Origin: Parvibaculum sp.
Lineage (GTDB): Bacteria; Pseudomonadota; Alphaproteobacteria; Parvibaculales; Parvibaculaceae
Assembly (NCBI GenBank): GCA_019635975.1
Contig: JAHBYM010000020.1
Location: 1-32,644, forward strand
DNA length: 32,644 nt
Direction of reading: 5' to 3'
Shown in pieces: positions 1-7,155 of the stretch (within the stretch, counting starts at the first letter, position 1; every line of letters starts with the position of its first letter). The notes under the pieces were generated by a model that saw nothing but the letters and a program-made list of their open reading frames with translations, searched no databases and was not told the origin of the DNA. Position numbers and translations under genes: made by a program.

Positions 1-1004
1 ACGGTGTGCTCGTTGCGGTCGACCTTCGTCCAGGAGACCTTGAACTCCGTGCGGTCGGCGAGGAAGAACGGCGTCTCGTGCACATAGGCGGCGCTGAGAG
101 AATTGCGTTCGGTGACGTCCTCTGCCTGCGAGGACAGCGTCGTCGTGCCGAAGGCGGTGCCGAGATCGGTGAGGAGAATGATTTCCTCGTTCTTTTCGTT
201 GAATTCTCCCGTCAGCTTCAGTGTGTTGTTGTCGTTGCCGTTGAAGACCAACTTGCCGAGAAAGTTGTTCGAGTAATAGTCGGTCGGGTTGGGCGTCGCC
301 GAGCTTGCGACCTCGGTTTCCTCGCCGTCGCGCCGCGTGTAGAGGCCGAGCATTTCGAAATTGCCGGCACGCACCGCGCCCGTCGCGGTTTCGGAGAAGC
401 TCTTGTCGGCGCTGGCATAACCGCCCTTCAGGCTCACATACCAGTCCTTGCCGACGAGATCGAGATAATCGGCCGGATCCTTCGTCACCCAGGACACGAC
501 GCCGCCCAGCGCATCGCTGCCGTAGAGCGCCGAAGCCGGGCCGCGCACGATCTCAAGCCGCTTCATACTGTCGAGATCGACGAAGTCGCGCGTGTAGCTC
601 GACGGGCTGCCGATGTTGGAGCCGGGAAAGTCCGGCGTCGAGAAGCCGTCGACCAGCACCAGCACGCGGTTCCCGCCGATGCCGCGGATGTTGAAATTGG
701 TCGCGCCGCCGCGATTGGGCGCGTTGCCGACGGTGACGCCGGGCTCGTAGCGCACCGCGTCCTTGATGTTGGTGGCGTTGCGGCGCTCCAGGTCCTCCGC
801 CGTGATGACGGAAGCGGTACCGGCGATGTCGTTGAGCGTCTTCGGGCCGCGGGCCGCCGTCGACGTCACGGCGTCGAGTTGCGTTGCCTTCGGCGCGTCT
901 TCCTCGGCGGCCGGTTCCTGCGCCGCGGCAGCCGAAATGACGGCGAGCGAGGCGCCGGCGAGAAGGAGAGTTCGAAAGGAAGGTCGTCCTGCGATATATG
1001 CCAT
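1..1004 (-). CDS. TonB-dependent haem/haemoglobin receptor, N-terminal part (runs off the window)
   Basis: About 334 N-terminal residues are present; the rest lies before base 1. The start is ATG at 1004, giving MAYIAGRPSF and a signal peptide that ends near an AAA-AQE junction around residue 28. A plug domain follows: a short TonB-box-like stretch, then KDAVRYEPGV, the NIRGIGGNRV block, and LEIVRGPASALYGSDALGG, which is typical of the haemoglobin/transferrin/lactoferrin receptor group. The barrel begins around residue 175. Such outer-membrane receptors import haem or protein-bound iron using TonB energy. The gene directly upstream is hemP, which supports haem as the substrate, and a Fur-type box precedes hemP, so the two genes are probably co-transcribed and iron-repressed. 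The exact ligand is inferred from the neighbour, not from binding residues. Confidence 0.85.
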   Translation of the reverse strand, partial: MAYIAGRPSFRTLLLAGASLAVISAAAAQEPAAEEDAPKATQLDAVTSTAARGPKTLNDIAGTASVITAEDLERRNATNIKDAVRYEPGVTVGNAPNRGGATNFNIRGIGGNRVLVLVDGFSTPDFPGSNIGSPSSYTRDFVDLDSMKRLEIVRGPASALYGSDALGGVVSWVTKDPADYLDLVGKDWYVSLKGGYASADKSFSETATGAVRAGNFEMLGLYTRRDGEETEVASSATPNPTDYYSNNFLGKLVFNGNDNNTLKLTGEFNEKNEEIILLTDLGTAFGTTTLSSQAEDVTERNSLSAAYVHETPFFLADRTEFKVSWTKVDRNEHT

Positions 1005-1117
1005 GTCCAGTCCCAGTGATGCGTGAAAAAGCATTCCTGGCTGGCTGGCCCCCGCGAAAGGCGGGTCTGGCTGGCTTGGTTGCCTTCGTATGATCCGGCG
1101 AGGCGCCGCCGGCGGCG

Positions 1118-1288
1118 TTACTTGATCAGAATGAGCTTGTTGCTGTTGGTCAGGCGCAGCCGGTAGACCTCGTCGCCGTGACGGATCACGACCTCGCGGC
1201 CGCAGCCGAAAAGGTCGGCGCTGGTGACAGTGGGCGTGCCCGCGCCGGGCAGACGGATCGTCCTGTCTTGCGCGATTTCTGCGGCCAT
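1118..1288 (-). CDS. hemP: HemP-family haemin uptake protein
   Basis: A 56-residue protein starting at ATG 1288. Its C-terminal half carries the HemP pattern: VTSADLFGCGREVVIRHG, then YRLRLTNSNKLILIK at the very end. HemP/HmuP proteins are small and are found with haem receptors; in some bacteria HmuP acts as a co-activator of the receptor gene. The length is normal for the family. The ribosome site is modest (AAGGA, about 14 bases upstream), and no other start is available in frame. It lies 113 bases upstream of the receptor gene on the same strand, with a Fur-like box just upstream of it. Confidence 0.85.
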   Translation of the reverse strand: MAAEIAQDRTIRLPGAGTPTVTSADLFGCGREVVIRHGDEVYRLRLTNSNKLILIK

Positions 1289-1310
1289 TGGGATGCAGTC
1301 TGTCCTTGCA

Positions 1311-1340
1311 TGCTCATTATGAGAATGACTCGCAATAGCA
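1311..1340 (-). promoter_or_regulatory. Fur-type box over the hemP promoter
   Basis: On the minus strand the stretch reads TTGCGAGTCATTCTCATAAT followed by GAGCA. It is AT-rich in a GC-rich region and resembles Fur boxes built on TGAGAATGA/TCATTCTCA. A possible -10 (CATAAT) lies inside it, with a weak -35 (TTCATG) 17 bases upstream. Binding here would block the hemP-receptor promoter when iron is plentiful. The regulator could be Fur or another family member such as Mur or Irr; sequence alone does not decide. Confidence 0.6.
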
Positions 1341-1449
1341 TGAAGACAAACGGTCCGCAACAACAAGATGCCGTCCTTCACGAAAAGGACGGCCAAGGCG
1401 GCATTTTGGCGGCAGGGAAAAGCGGCGGGCGGCGGGAAAGCCGGCACGA

Positions 1450-1470
1450 ACCGGGCCGTCGCCGCCCGGT
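1450..1470 (-). terminator. Stem-loop just after csgH
   Basis: A 7-base stem (ACCGGGC with GCCCGGT) and a 7-base loop start about 10 bases past the csgH stop on the minus strand. No T-run follows, so this is at best a weak terminator or a 3' stabilising hairpin. Confidence 0.3.
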
Positions 1471-1479
1471 CCGGCGGGT

Positions 1480-1854
1480 TTAGAGCGACCCCCCGTCGCA
1501 ATGCGTGACGCCGAAGGCGTCTTCGACGGTCATCTCGATGCTGTAGCGATCGCGGGCGCTGCGGTTGAATTCGGTGACCGACACGATGGCTTCGCCCGCA
1601 CCGTCGATCTCATAATCGCCGCCCTGTGACACATTCGAGGTGCCGCCCGAGCCCGAACGGACCAGCGAGAGCTGGTAGCTGCCGGCCGAACCGGGTGCGC
1701 CATAGACCACGCTCTCGATCCGCACGCCGCCGGCCACGTCATAGGCGCGGATTTCGCATTCGGCGGGCGCCGCCGCGCTCGCCGGGACGAGGGAGGCCGC
1801 CGCGCAACCGAGCGCCAGCGGCAGGAAGGCGAGAGACATCCGGAATTTCGACAT
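1480..1854 (-). CDS. csgH: CsgH-like curli assembly accessory protein
   Basis: A 124-residue secreted protein. The second ATG (1854) is chosen because GGAG lies 7 bases upstream of it; the ATG at 1860 overlaps that site. A signal peptide covers about residues 1-29 and ends in an AxA-type site. The mature part is a small, probably all-beta domain with two cysteines (C33 in AECEI and C119 near the C-terminus) placed to form a disulfide across the domain. Size and layout fit CsgH, a periplasmic protein of alphaproteobacteria that keeps curlin subunits from forming fibres too early. The position directly downstream of a curlin gene on the same strand supports this. The family call comes from size, cysteines and context; a profile search would settle it. 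Confidence 0.72.
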   Translation of the reverse strand: MSKFRMSLAFLPLALGCAAASLVPASAAAPAECEIRAYDVAGGVRIESVVYGAPGSAGSYQLSLVRSGSGGTSNVSQGGDYEIDGAGEAIVSVTEFNRSARDRYSIEMTVEDAFGVTHCDGGSL

Positions 1855-1885
1855 TGTCATACTCCCTGGTTGAGAGGCAGGCGCC

Positions 1886-1909
1886 GGAGGCGGCGGGGGT
1901 GCCGCCTCC
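1886..1909 (-). promoter_or_regulatory. Perfect hairpin between the curlin gene and csgH
   Basis: A perfect 9-base stem, GGAGGCGGC with GCCGCCTCC, and a 6-base loop lie in the 72-base gap between the curlin stop and the csgH start. No T-run follows. It could be an attenuator or a 3' stabiliser that keeps the structural subunit mRNA in excess over csgH. Confidence 0.5.
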
Positions 1910-1926
1910 CTGCGCGAGCTTCGGGT

Positions 1927-2430
1927 TCAGTAGCCACCCTGGATGACGACCGACGTGTTGCCGTGACCGGTCTGCACGGTGTTGGCCTTCTGGCCGTTGC
2001 CGACCTGGATGGTGGCCGCAGTGTTGTTCGAACCCCACTGATCGGTCGTCGCCTTGTGGTTGTTGCCGATCTGGGCGGTGCCGGCCGTGTTGTTGCGGCC
2101 CGTCTGGTAGGTCGCGGAGGTGTTCCGGCGGCCCTCCTGGCCCGTAACGGCGTAGTTGCCCTTGCCGTACTGGTCGGTGAGCGCCGAATTCCGGTTGCCG
2201 AGCTGCTGCTGGTAGAGGTAGTTCCACTGCCCGCTCTGCACGGCCTTGGAATAGTTGGCATTGCCCCTGGTGTCGATCGCGCCCTTGTTGGCGTAACCGT
2301 TCTGCGTGTAGACGCCGGTGTTGTTCCAGCCCTTCTGATAAACAGAAGCGCTGTTGCCCGCGTTGGCGCCCGTGGCGCTCGCAACGACGAGGGCCGTGAG
2401 GGCGGCGCTGGCCAGTAGAAACTTCTTCAT
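1927..2430 (-). CDS. Curlin-repeat amyloid subunit (CsgA-like)
   Basis: A 167-residue secreted protein starting at ATG 2430, with AGGAG 7 bases upstream; a second ATG 30 bases earlier lacks such a site. The signal peptide is MKKFLLASAALTALVVASA and cleavage is likely at ANA-G near residue 24. The mature chain is almost entirely 11-residue units, about 13 in all, with the curlin spacing of Gln, Gly and Asn (for example TYQTGRNNTAG, TAQIGNNHKAT, TIQVGNGQKAN). These stack as beta-arches in the amyloid fibre on the cell surface. With so many units it is probably the major subunit. csgH follows on the same strand and another curlin gene lies opposite. The genes for the pore (csgG) and its helpers (csgE, csgF) are not in the window. 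Confidence 0.85.
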   Translation of the reverse strand: MKKFLLASAALTALVVASATGANAGNSASVYQKGWNNTGVYTQNGYANKGAIDTRGNANYSKAVQSGQWNYLYQQQLGNRNSALTDQYGKGNYAVTGQEGRRNTSATYQTGRNNTAGTAQIGNNHKATTDQWGSNNTAATIQVGNGQKANTVQTGHGNTSVVIQGGY

Positions 2431-2706
2431 CTTGCATCTCCTGCTCTGGGTGACCTGCATCGAGGCCGGTGGTTGACGATGTCCGTTCTAGCGAGGTGTT
2501 CCTGAGCGGGTTCTGAAGCGCGCATTCATTTTCCGTTCACCCTCACGGCACCAAAAAATACGAATGAAGGAACGCGCACACGCGCATGCGCCGGCGCGCC
2601 TGAACGCGACATGAACGGAAACTTCAGCGAGCGATCAGGGCGGCACGTTTAGAAAGGCGGGGTCGACATTCGATGCTTTGCGCCGTTCCTCAACAGGAGA
2701 GAGAAA
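2431..2706. promoter_or_regulatory. Divergent curlin promoter region with a 10-base inverted repeat
   Basis: This 276-base gap separates the two divergent curlin genes and holds no gene. It contains TTTCCGTTCA at 2530-2539 and its exact reverse complement TGAACGGAAA at 2612-2621, with an AT-rich patch (CCAAAAAATACGAATGAA) between them. It also has the palindromes GCGCATGCGC (2582-2591) and GGCGCGCC (2593-2600). The paired arms are good candidates for a regulator acting on both genes; the regulator is unknown. A strong ribosome site, AGGAG, precedes the plus-strand gene. Confidence 0.6.
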
Positions 2707-3186
2707 ATGAACCGGTTCCCCTTCGCCATTTCCGTCGCCTGCATGGCCCTCGTCCTGACGGTCCCGGCCGCACATGCCGGGGCCTTCGCCGCCGTCAATC
2801 AGTCGGGCAATTACAATCTGACGGTCGTTCAGCAGAGGGGCGACAAAACAAAGGTCGTGACGAAGCAGATCAAGCCGCGATTGCAAGCCGTCACCGCAAA
2901 CCGGTTTGCCGTGAAAGCCGCCAAGGCAAGGAACAAGCAACCGGCATTCTGGGACATCGCCGGGCTCGCCTGCGGCGGCGGGTATGGCGGCAACGAAACC
3001 TCTGTCGATCAGTACGGCACCGGCAACAGTGCGACAGCGGCGCAGAGCGGCGCGAACAACGCCATCATTGCGACGCAGACCGGAACGAACAACGCGACCC
3101 ATGTCGTCCAGCAGGGCAGCAATCACACCGCCTACACGACGCAGACCGGCAATCACAACATCGTCTTCGTCAACCAGCGCTGCTGA
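2707..3186 (+). CDS. Second curlin-repeat protein, possibly the nucleator (CsgB-like)
   Basis: A 159-residue secreted protein starting at ATG 2707 after AGGAGAGAGAAA. The signal peptide ends at AHA-G near residue 24. One curlin-like unit (NQSGNYNLTVV) is followed by about 50 residues without repeats. That stretch is rich in Lys and Arg (about residues 46-78) and ends in a Cys/Gly patch with C89. Then come five 11-residue curlin units from about residue 99 (SVDQYGTGNSA and following). The protein ends in NQRC, so its last residue, C159, is a cysteine. Fewer repeats and the divergent position suggest a minor or nucleating subunit, but CsgB identity is inference. C89 and C159 might pair or anchor the protein. 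Confidence 0.75.
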   Translation: MNRFPFAISVACMALVLTVPAAHAGAFAAVNQSGNYNLTVVQQRGDKTKVVTKQIKPRLQAVTANRFAVKAAKARNKQPAFWDIAGLACGGGYGGNETSVDQYGTGNSATAAQSGANNAIIATQTGTNNATHVVQQGSNHTAYTTQTGNHNIVFVNQRC

Positions 3187-3194
3187 GCGGACGG

Positions 3195-5090
3195 TCAGGG
3201 CCGCGCGATACCGGCCTCTGTCACGTCCTGCACCTGCAATTCGTAAAGCGTCTTGTAGACGCCGCCCACGGCCATCAGTTCCTCATGCGTACCGATCTCG
3301 CGTATCCGGCCCTCCGTCAGCACGACGATGCGGTCGGCTTCGCGGATCGTCTGCAGCCGGTGAGCGATGATGATGGAGGTGCGGCCCTCGGTGACTTTCG
3401 CCAGCGCATCCTGGATCAGCAGTTCGGTTTCGGTGTCGATGCTGGCGGTTGCCTCGTCGAGGATCAGCACTTCCGGGTTCATCGCCAGAACGCGCGCGAA
3501 GGCGAGCAATTGGCGCTGACCGTGGCTGAGATTGCGACCGCGCTCGGTCAGCATCGTGTCGTAGCCCTGCGGCAACATCCGGATGAACGGGTCGGCATGC
3601 ACCAGCCGCGCCGCCGCCCGCGCGGCTTCCCGCGTGATCGCTGGATTGCCGAGCGCGATATTGTCGTAGACCGAGCCTGAGAAAATGTGGAAATCCTGCA
3701 GCACGACGCCGACACGCTGGCGGATTTCCGATGGCGCCACGTCCATGATGTCGACGCCGTCGATCAGGATCGAGTTTTCCGGTACGTCGTAGAAACGGCA
3801 TAACAGGCGAATGAGGCTCGTCTTGCCCGAGCCTGTCGGCCCGACAATCGCGATGCGCTCGCCGGGCGCGATGTCGAAGGTCACATCGTTGAGGATCGTC
3901 AGGCCCGGCCGGTAGCCGAAGGTCAGGTGGTTGAAGCGGACATGGCCCTTGATGTCTTGCGGCAGGGGTTTCGGCGCCGCCGGCTCCTTCAGCGCCTCGT
4001 CCCAGTCCAGCGCCTGGAAAATGCGTTCGCAACTCGCCATGGCGCGGAAAACGACGTTCCATTGTTCGCCCATCGCCACGATGGGACGGAACATCATGTC
4101 GGCGAATTGTGCGAAAAGGATGACGCTGCCGAGCGTCGCCGTCATCTCGAAGACGTGATTGCCGCCGAACCAGATGATCGCCGCCATGGCGAGGAACGCC
4201 ATGCTGTCCATTGCCGGGCCATAATAGCTTTCGATGCGAATGGCCTGGTTTTCCTGATCGCGATTCTCACGGTTGATGCCGCTGTAGCGCTCGAAGTTGA
4301 TCTGCTCGCGGCCATAAAGCTGCACAACCTCGATGCCCGACAGGTTTTCCTGCAAATTCTCGTTGAGACGCGACATCGACGAGCGGATGCCGCGATAGAC
4401 CTGCCGCGAGGCCATGCGGAAAATCCATGTCGCCAGCGCCGCCACCGGCAGCAGCAGCATCAGTTCCATCGTCAGCGTCGGATTGAGCGCCAGCATGATG
4501 GACACCGCGACGAAGAACGGCACGAACTCGCCAAGCAGCACACCGAAGCCCGCCAGCAATTCGAACAGCGTTTCGATGTCGTTGGTGAGCCGCGTCATCA
4601 CGCGGCCGACCGCGACCCGGTCGTAGAAACTCGACGGCAGGCGCTCCAGATGAGCAAAGAGATCGCGCCGCAGGTCGCGCAGACCGTTGAGCACGGTGCG
4701 CGCCAGCATCACCCGGAAGCCGTGGCCGAACGCCGCCCAGAGCAATGTCCAAAGCCCGTAGAGTATGCAGGCCGCAATGATCGGATGCAGCGCGAAGAGG
4801 TCGGCCAGCAGCGCATTGAGTGCCTTCTGGCCGAAATCGGGTGCACCTTCGTCGGCGGTGGGCAGCAATATGCCGTCGACGACAACGCGACTGACGACGA
4901 CGGGCGCCAGAACCGCGGCGCTGGCCGCCAGCAGCACGAAGAGCAGCGCGATACAGCCTTGCCGGCGATAGGGCCTGAGCCAGTGCATCAGCCGGCCGAT
5001 CAGTCCGAAGTCGAAGCCGCGCGTCTCCATCTCGTCGTCGAAGACAGTGTAGTCGCGGGCTTTTTTCGCTGTCTGTGCCGGATCGCTCAT
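3195..5090 (-). CDS. ABC exporter subunit, membrane domain fused to ATPase (consensus Walker B)
   Basis: A 631-residue half-transporter. A six-helix type I exporter domain covers about residues 40-340 and the ATPase about 385-615. The Walker A is GPTGSGKTS (near 415), the signature is LSHGQ (near 520), the Walker B is VLILDEATAS (near 540) with the catalytic Glu, and the switch His is in IIIAHRL. The signature departs from LSGGQ. The start ATG at 5090 overlaps the stop of the upstream partner gene by four bases, so the two are translated together. With that partner it fits heterodimeric exporters such as MdlAB/TM287-288/BmrCD, which move drugs, lipids or other hydrophobic molecules outward. 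The substrate is unknown. The 3' end stops 9 bases from the convergent curlin gene. Confidence 0.9.
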   Translation of the reverse strand: MSDPAQTAKKARDYTVFDDEMETRGFDFGLIGRLMHWLRPYRRQGCIALLFVLLAASAAVLAPVVVSRVVVDGILLPTADEGAPDFGQKALNALLADLFALHPIIAACILYGLWTLLWAAFGHGFRVMLARTVLNGLRDLRRDLFAHLERLPSSFYDRVAVGRVMTRLTNDIETLFELLAGFGVLLGEFVPFFVAVSIMLALNPTLTMELMLLLPVAALATWIFRMASRQVYRGIRSSMSRLNENLQENLSGIEVVQLYGREQINFERYSGINRENRDQENQAIRIESYYGPAMDSMAFLAMAAIIWFGGNHVFEMTATLGSVILFAQFADMMFRPIVAMGEQWNVVFRAMASCERIFQALDWDEALKEPAAPKPLPQDIKGHVRFNHLTFGYRPGLTILNDVTFDIAPGERIAIVGPTGSGKTSLIRLLCRFYDVPENSILIDGVDIMDVAPSEIRQRVGVVLQDFHIFSGSVYDNIALGNPAITREAARAAARLVHADPFIRMLPQGYDTMLTERGRNLSHGQRQLLAFARVLAMNPEVLILDEATASIDTETELLIQDALAKVTEGRTSIIIAHRLQTIREADRIVVLTEGRIREIGTHEELMAVGGVYKTLYELQVQDVTEAGIARP

Positions 5091-6886
5091 GTTTCGCTCT
5101 CCGTCAGGCCGCCGAGGCTTTGCACCAGTTCGTCGCGCCGGCCTTGCTGGCGCTCAAGCGTTGCGTAGAGGCCGCCCCTCGCCAGCAGTTCGGCATGGGT
5201 GCCGACCTCCGCGACGCGGCCCTCTTCCAGCACCACGATCCGGTCGGCATGGCGCGCGGTCGAGACGCGATGCGACACCATGATGGTCGTGCGCCCCTTC
5301 CGCAGCGTCTTGAGGCGCGAGAGAATGAATTCCTCGGTTTCGGTATCGACCGACGAAAAGCAATCGTCGAGCAGCAGCACCGGCGTCTCGCGGATCAGCC
5401 CGCGCGCCAGGCTCGCACGCTGCTTCTGCCCGCCCGACAGCGTGACGCCGCGTTCGCCGACCATCGTTTCGAGCCGGTCCGGGAAGCGGCGGATCGTCGT
5501 TTCGAGGTCGGCACTCTCGGCCGCGCGCCAGACCTCTTCCGTTTCGCGCGCCGGATTGTCGTAGGAAATGTTCTGCGCGATATGCGTGGCGAAAAGAAAT
5601 GGGTCCTGCGGCACCATCGCCACCTGCCCGCGCACCTGCGTCAGCGGCAGCATGCGGATGTCGCGTCCATCGAGATAGACCGATCCCGGCGGCGGATCGA
5701 GCAGGCGCACGATCAGCCGCAGCAGCGTCGATTTGCCGGAACCGACGCGGCCCAGCACCGCGACCATCTCGCCCTTGCCGATTTCCAGCGAGACGTCGTT
5801 GAGCGCCGGCCATCCATCGCCCGCGCTTGCGGGATGCACATAAGAGAGATGATGCAGCGTGATCGCCCCGCCGATCTCGTCGAGCGGGGCCGCATCGGGC
5901 GCATCTCGAATTTCAGGCTCGCGGTCGAGAATCTCGAAAATCCGCGCCGCCGCCGAGCCGCCGCGCTGGAACAGCGTCACCATCACGCCGCCTTCCTTGA
6001 TCGGCGCCAGCATCATGTTGAGATAGAAGATGAAGGCGGTGAAGGTGCCGAGCGTGATGGCGCCCTCGATCACCTGGAAGCCGCCATAGCCGACCACCAG
6101 CAGCGTCGTGAAGCCGGTTGCGATCAGCATGGCCGAGGTAAGGCCGGAATTCAGAAACATCAGCTTGTAGTAGTCGCGCGCATAGGCATCCGAAGTCGCC
6201 TCGAAGCGGTCGATCTCGCGGTCCTCCTGCGCATGGGTCTGAATGGTGCGGATGCCGTTGAGGTTTTCCTGTACTTGTGCCGAGAGCGTCGAGAAACCCT
6301 CCTGCACCCGTGTCGACTGGTTGAAGATTTTTTTGGCCAGTATCCAGCCGATGACGGCGAAGACAGGCAGCGCCGGGAGCAGCAGCAGCGTTAGCGACGC
6401 CGACTGGTAGAACATGAAGATGAAGGCGATGAGGCCCGAAAAGCCGAGCACGAAAAGCAGCCGTGTGCCCATGCCGATCAGTTGGCGGATCAGCGCGATG
6501 TCGTTGATCGCGCGCGCCATCAGGTCGCCGGTCGGAAACTGCGAGAAGAAGCGCGGGCCCATCAGCTCGAGATGCCAATAGAGCCGCTGGCGCAGATTGA
6601 AGGCGATTTCGACGCCGACCTCGCGCACATAGCGCCGCCCGAAATTGAAGGCGACATAGCGGACCACCATCAGGCCGAGGATCGCCAGCGCCGGATGCGC
6701 AAGCCGCATGTCGCCGGCGGCGATCCGGTCGATGCCCATTTTGAGGTAGAGCGGCATGAAGGCTTCGAGCAGGCGCCCGAAATTGATCAGCGACATGCCG
6801 CCCCAGAAGCGAAGCTTGTGCTGCTGGACGAGTGGCACAAGCCGCCAGAGGGGGCTGCGTTCCGGGGACTTGCGCGGCGATTCCAC
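5087..6886 (-). CDS. ABC exporter subunit with Asp in place of the catalytic Glu
   Basis: A 599-residue half-transporter with a six-helix membrane domain (about residues 20-310) and an ATPase (about 340-575). The Walker A is GRVGSGKST (near 377), the signature is a normal LSGGQ (near 480), and the switch His is in IMVSHRV. The Walker B reads VLLLDDCFSS (near 501), so the catalytic Glu is Asp. In a heterodimer this Walker B faces the altered LSHGQ of the other subunit, making one degenerate and one working ATP site. The start is GTG at 6886 with a weak ribosome site; no better start is evident. It is the first gene of a two-gene operon. Confidence 0.9.
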   Translation of the reverse strand: MESPRKSPERSPLWRLVPLVQQHKLRFWGGMSLINFGRLLEAFMPLYLKMGIDRIAAGDMRLAHPALAILGLMVVRYVAFNFGRRYVREVGVEIAFNLRQRLYWHLELMGPRFFSQFPTGDLMARAINDIALIRQLIGMGTRLLFVLGFSGLIAFIFMFYQSASLTLLLLPALPVFAVIGWILAKKIFNQSTRVQEGFSTLSAQVQENLNGIRTIQTHAQEDREIDRFEATSDAYARDYYKLMFLNSGLTSAMLIATGFTTLLVVGYGGFQVIEGAITLGTFTAFIFYLNMMLAPIKEGGVMVTLFQRGGSAAARIFEILDREPEIRDAPDAAPLDEIGGAITLHHLSYVHPASAGDGWPALNDVSLEIGKGEMVAVLGRVGSGKSTLLRLIVRLLDPPPGSVYLDGRDIRMLPLTQVRGQVAMVPQDPFLFATHIAQNISYDNPARETEEVWRAAESADLETTIRRFPDRLETMVGERGVTLSGGQKQRASLARGLIRETPVLLLDDCFSSVDTETEEFILSRLKTLRKGRTTIMVSHRVSTARHADRIVVLEEGRVAEVGTHAELLARGGLYATLERQQGRRDELVQSLGGLTESET

Positions 6887-7155
6887 GGGAGAACGTCCGG
6901 GGCTTTGGCGCGGGCGGGCCGCGCCGGCTGAAACGGGGGGCCACCGGACCCCGATTTTCCGGCGGGAACCGGACGGGGAGCGAGCGGCGATGCTTCCTGG
7001 GGTTGTCGTCTTCGCCCTCGACTATACGCCTCGCAAACCGATTCGGAAGCGGGCTTGTCGTCCAACCGTCACGACACTGTCATCCGAAAGCGGTATCGGC
7101 GGGATGTCCTCCGGCAGTCGCCGGAGCCGCCACCCGTTTTCACCAGGAGAGGCCC
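6887..7155. promoter_or_regulatory. Divergent region between the ABC exporter and btaA
   Basis: This 269-base gap holds no supported gene. A possible plus-strand promoter for btaA is TTGTCG at 7055-7060, then 17 bases, then TGTCAT at 7078-7083. A possible minus-strand -10 for the exporter operon is TATAGT (complement of 7021-7026) with a weak TTCCGA 18 bases upstream. Both are matches by eye. Confidence 0.3.

Noticed and set aside
1051..1065. Hairpin CCCGC-GAAAG-GCGGG between hemP and the receptor gene
   Set aside because: A five-base stem with no T-run is too weak to call a terminator.
1927..2430. Tandem DNA repeat or CRISPR-like array
   Set aside because: The periodicity is in the protein (11-residue curlin units); the DNA units vary and there are no constant repeats with spacers.
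2582..2600. Palindromes GCGCATGCGC and GGCGCGCC as operators
   Set aside because: Short GC palindromes are expected often in DNA of this composition; only the longer TTTCCGTTCA pair was kept.
3927..6394. Two long plus-strand frames opposite the ABC exporter genes
   Set aside because: They lack family motifs and mirror well-supported ATPase genes on the other strand.
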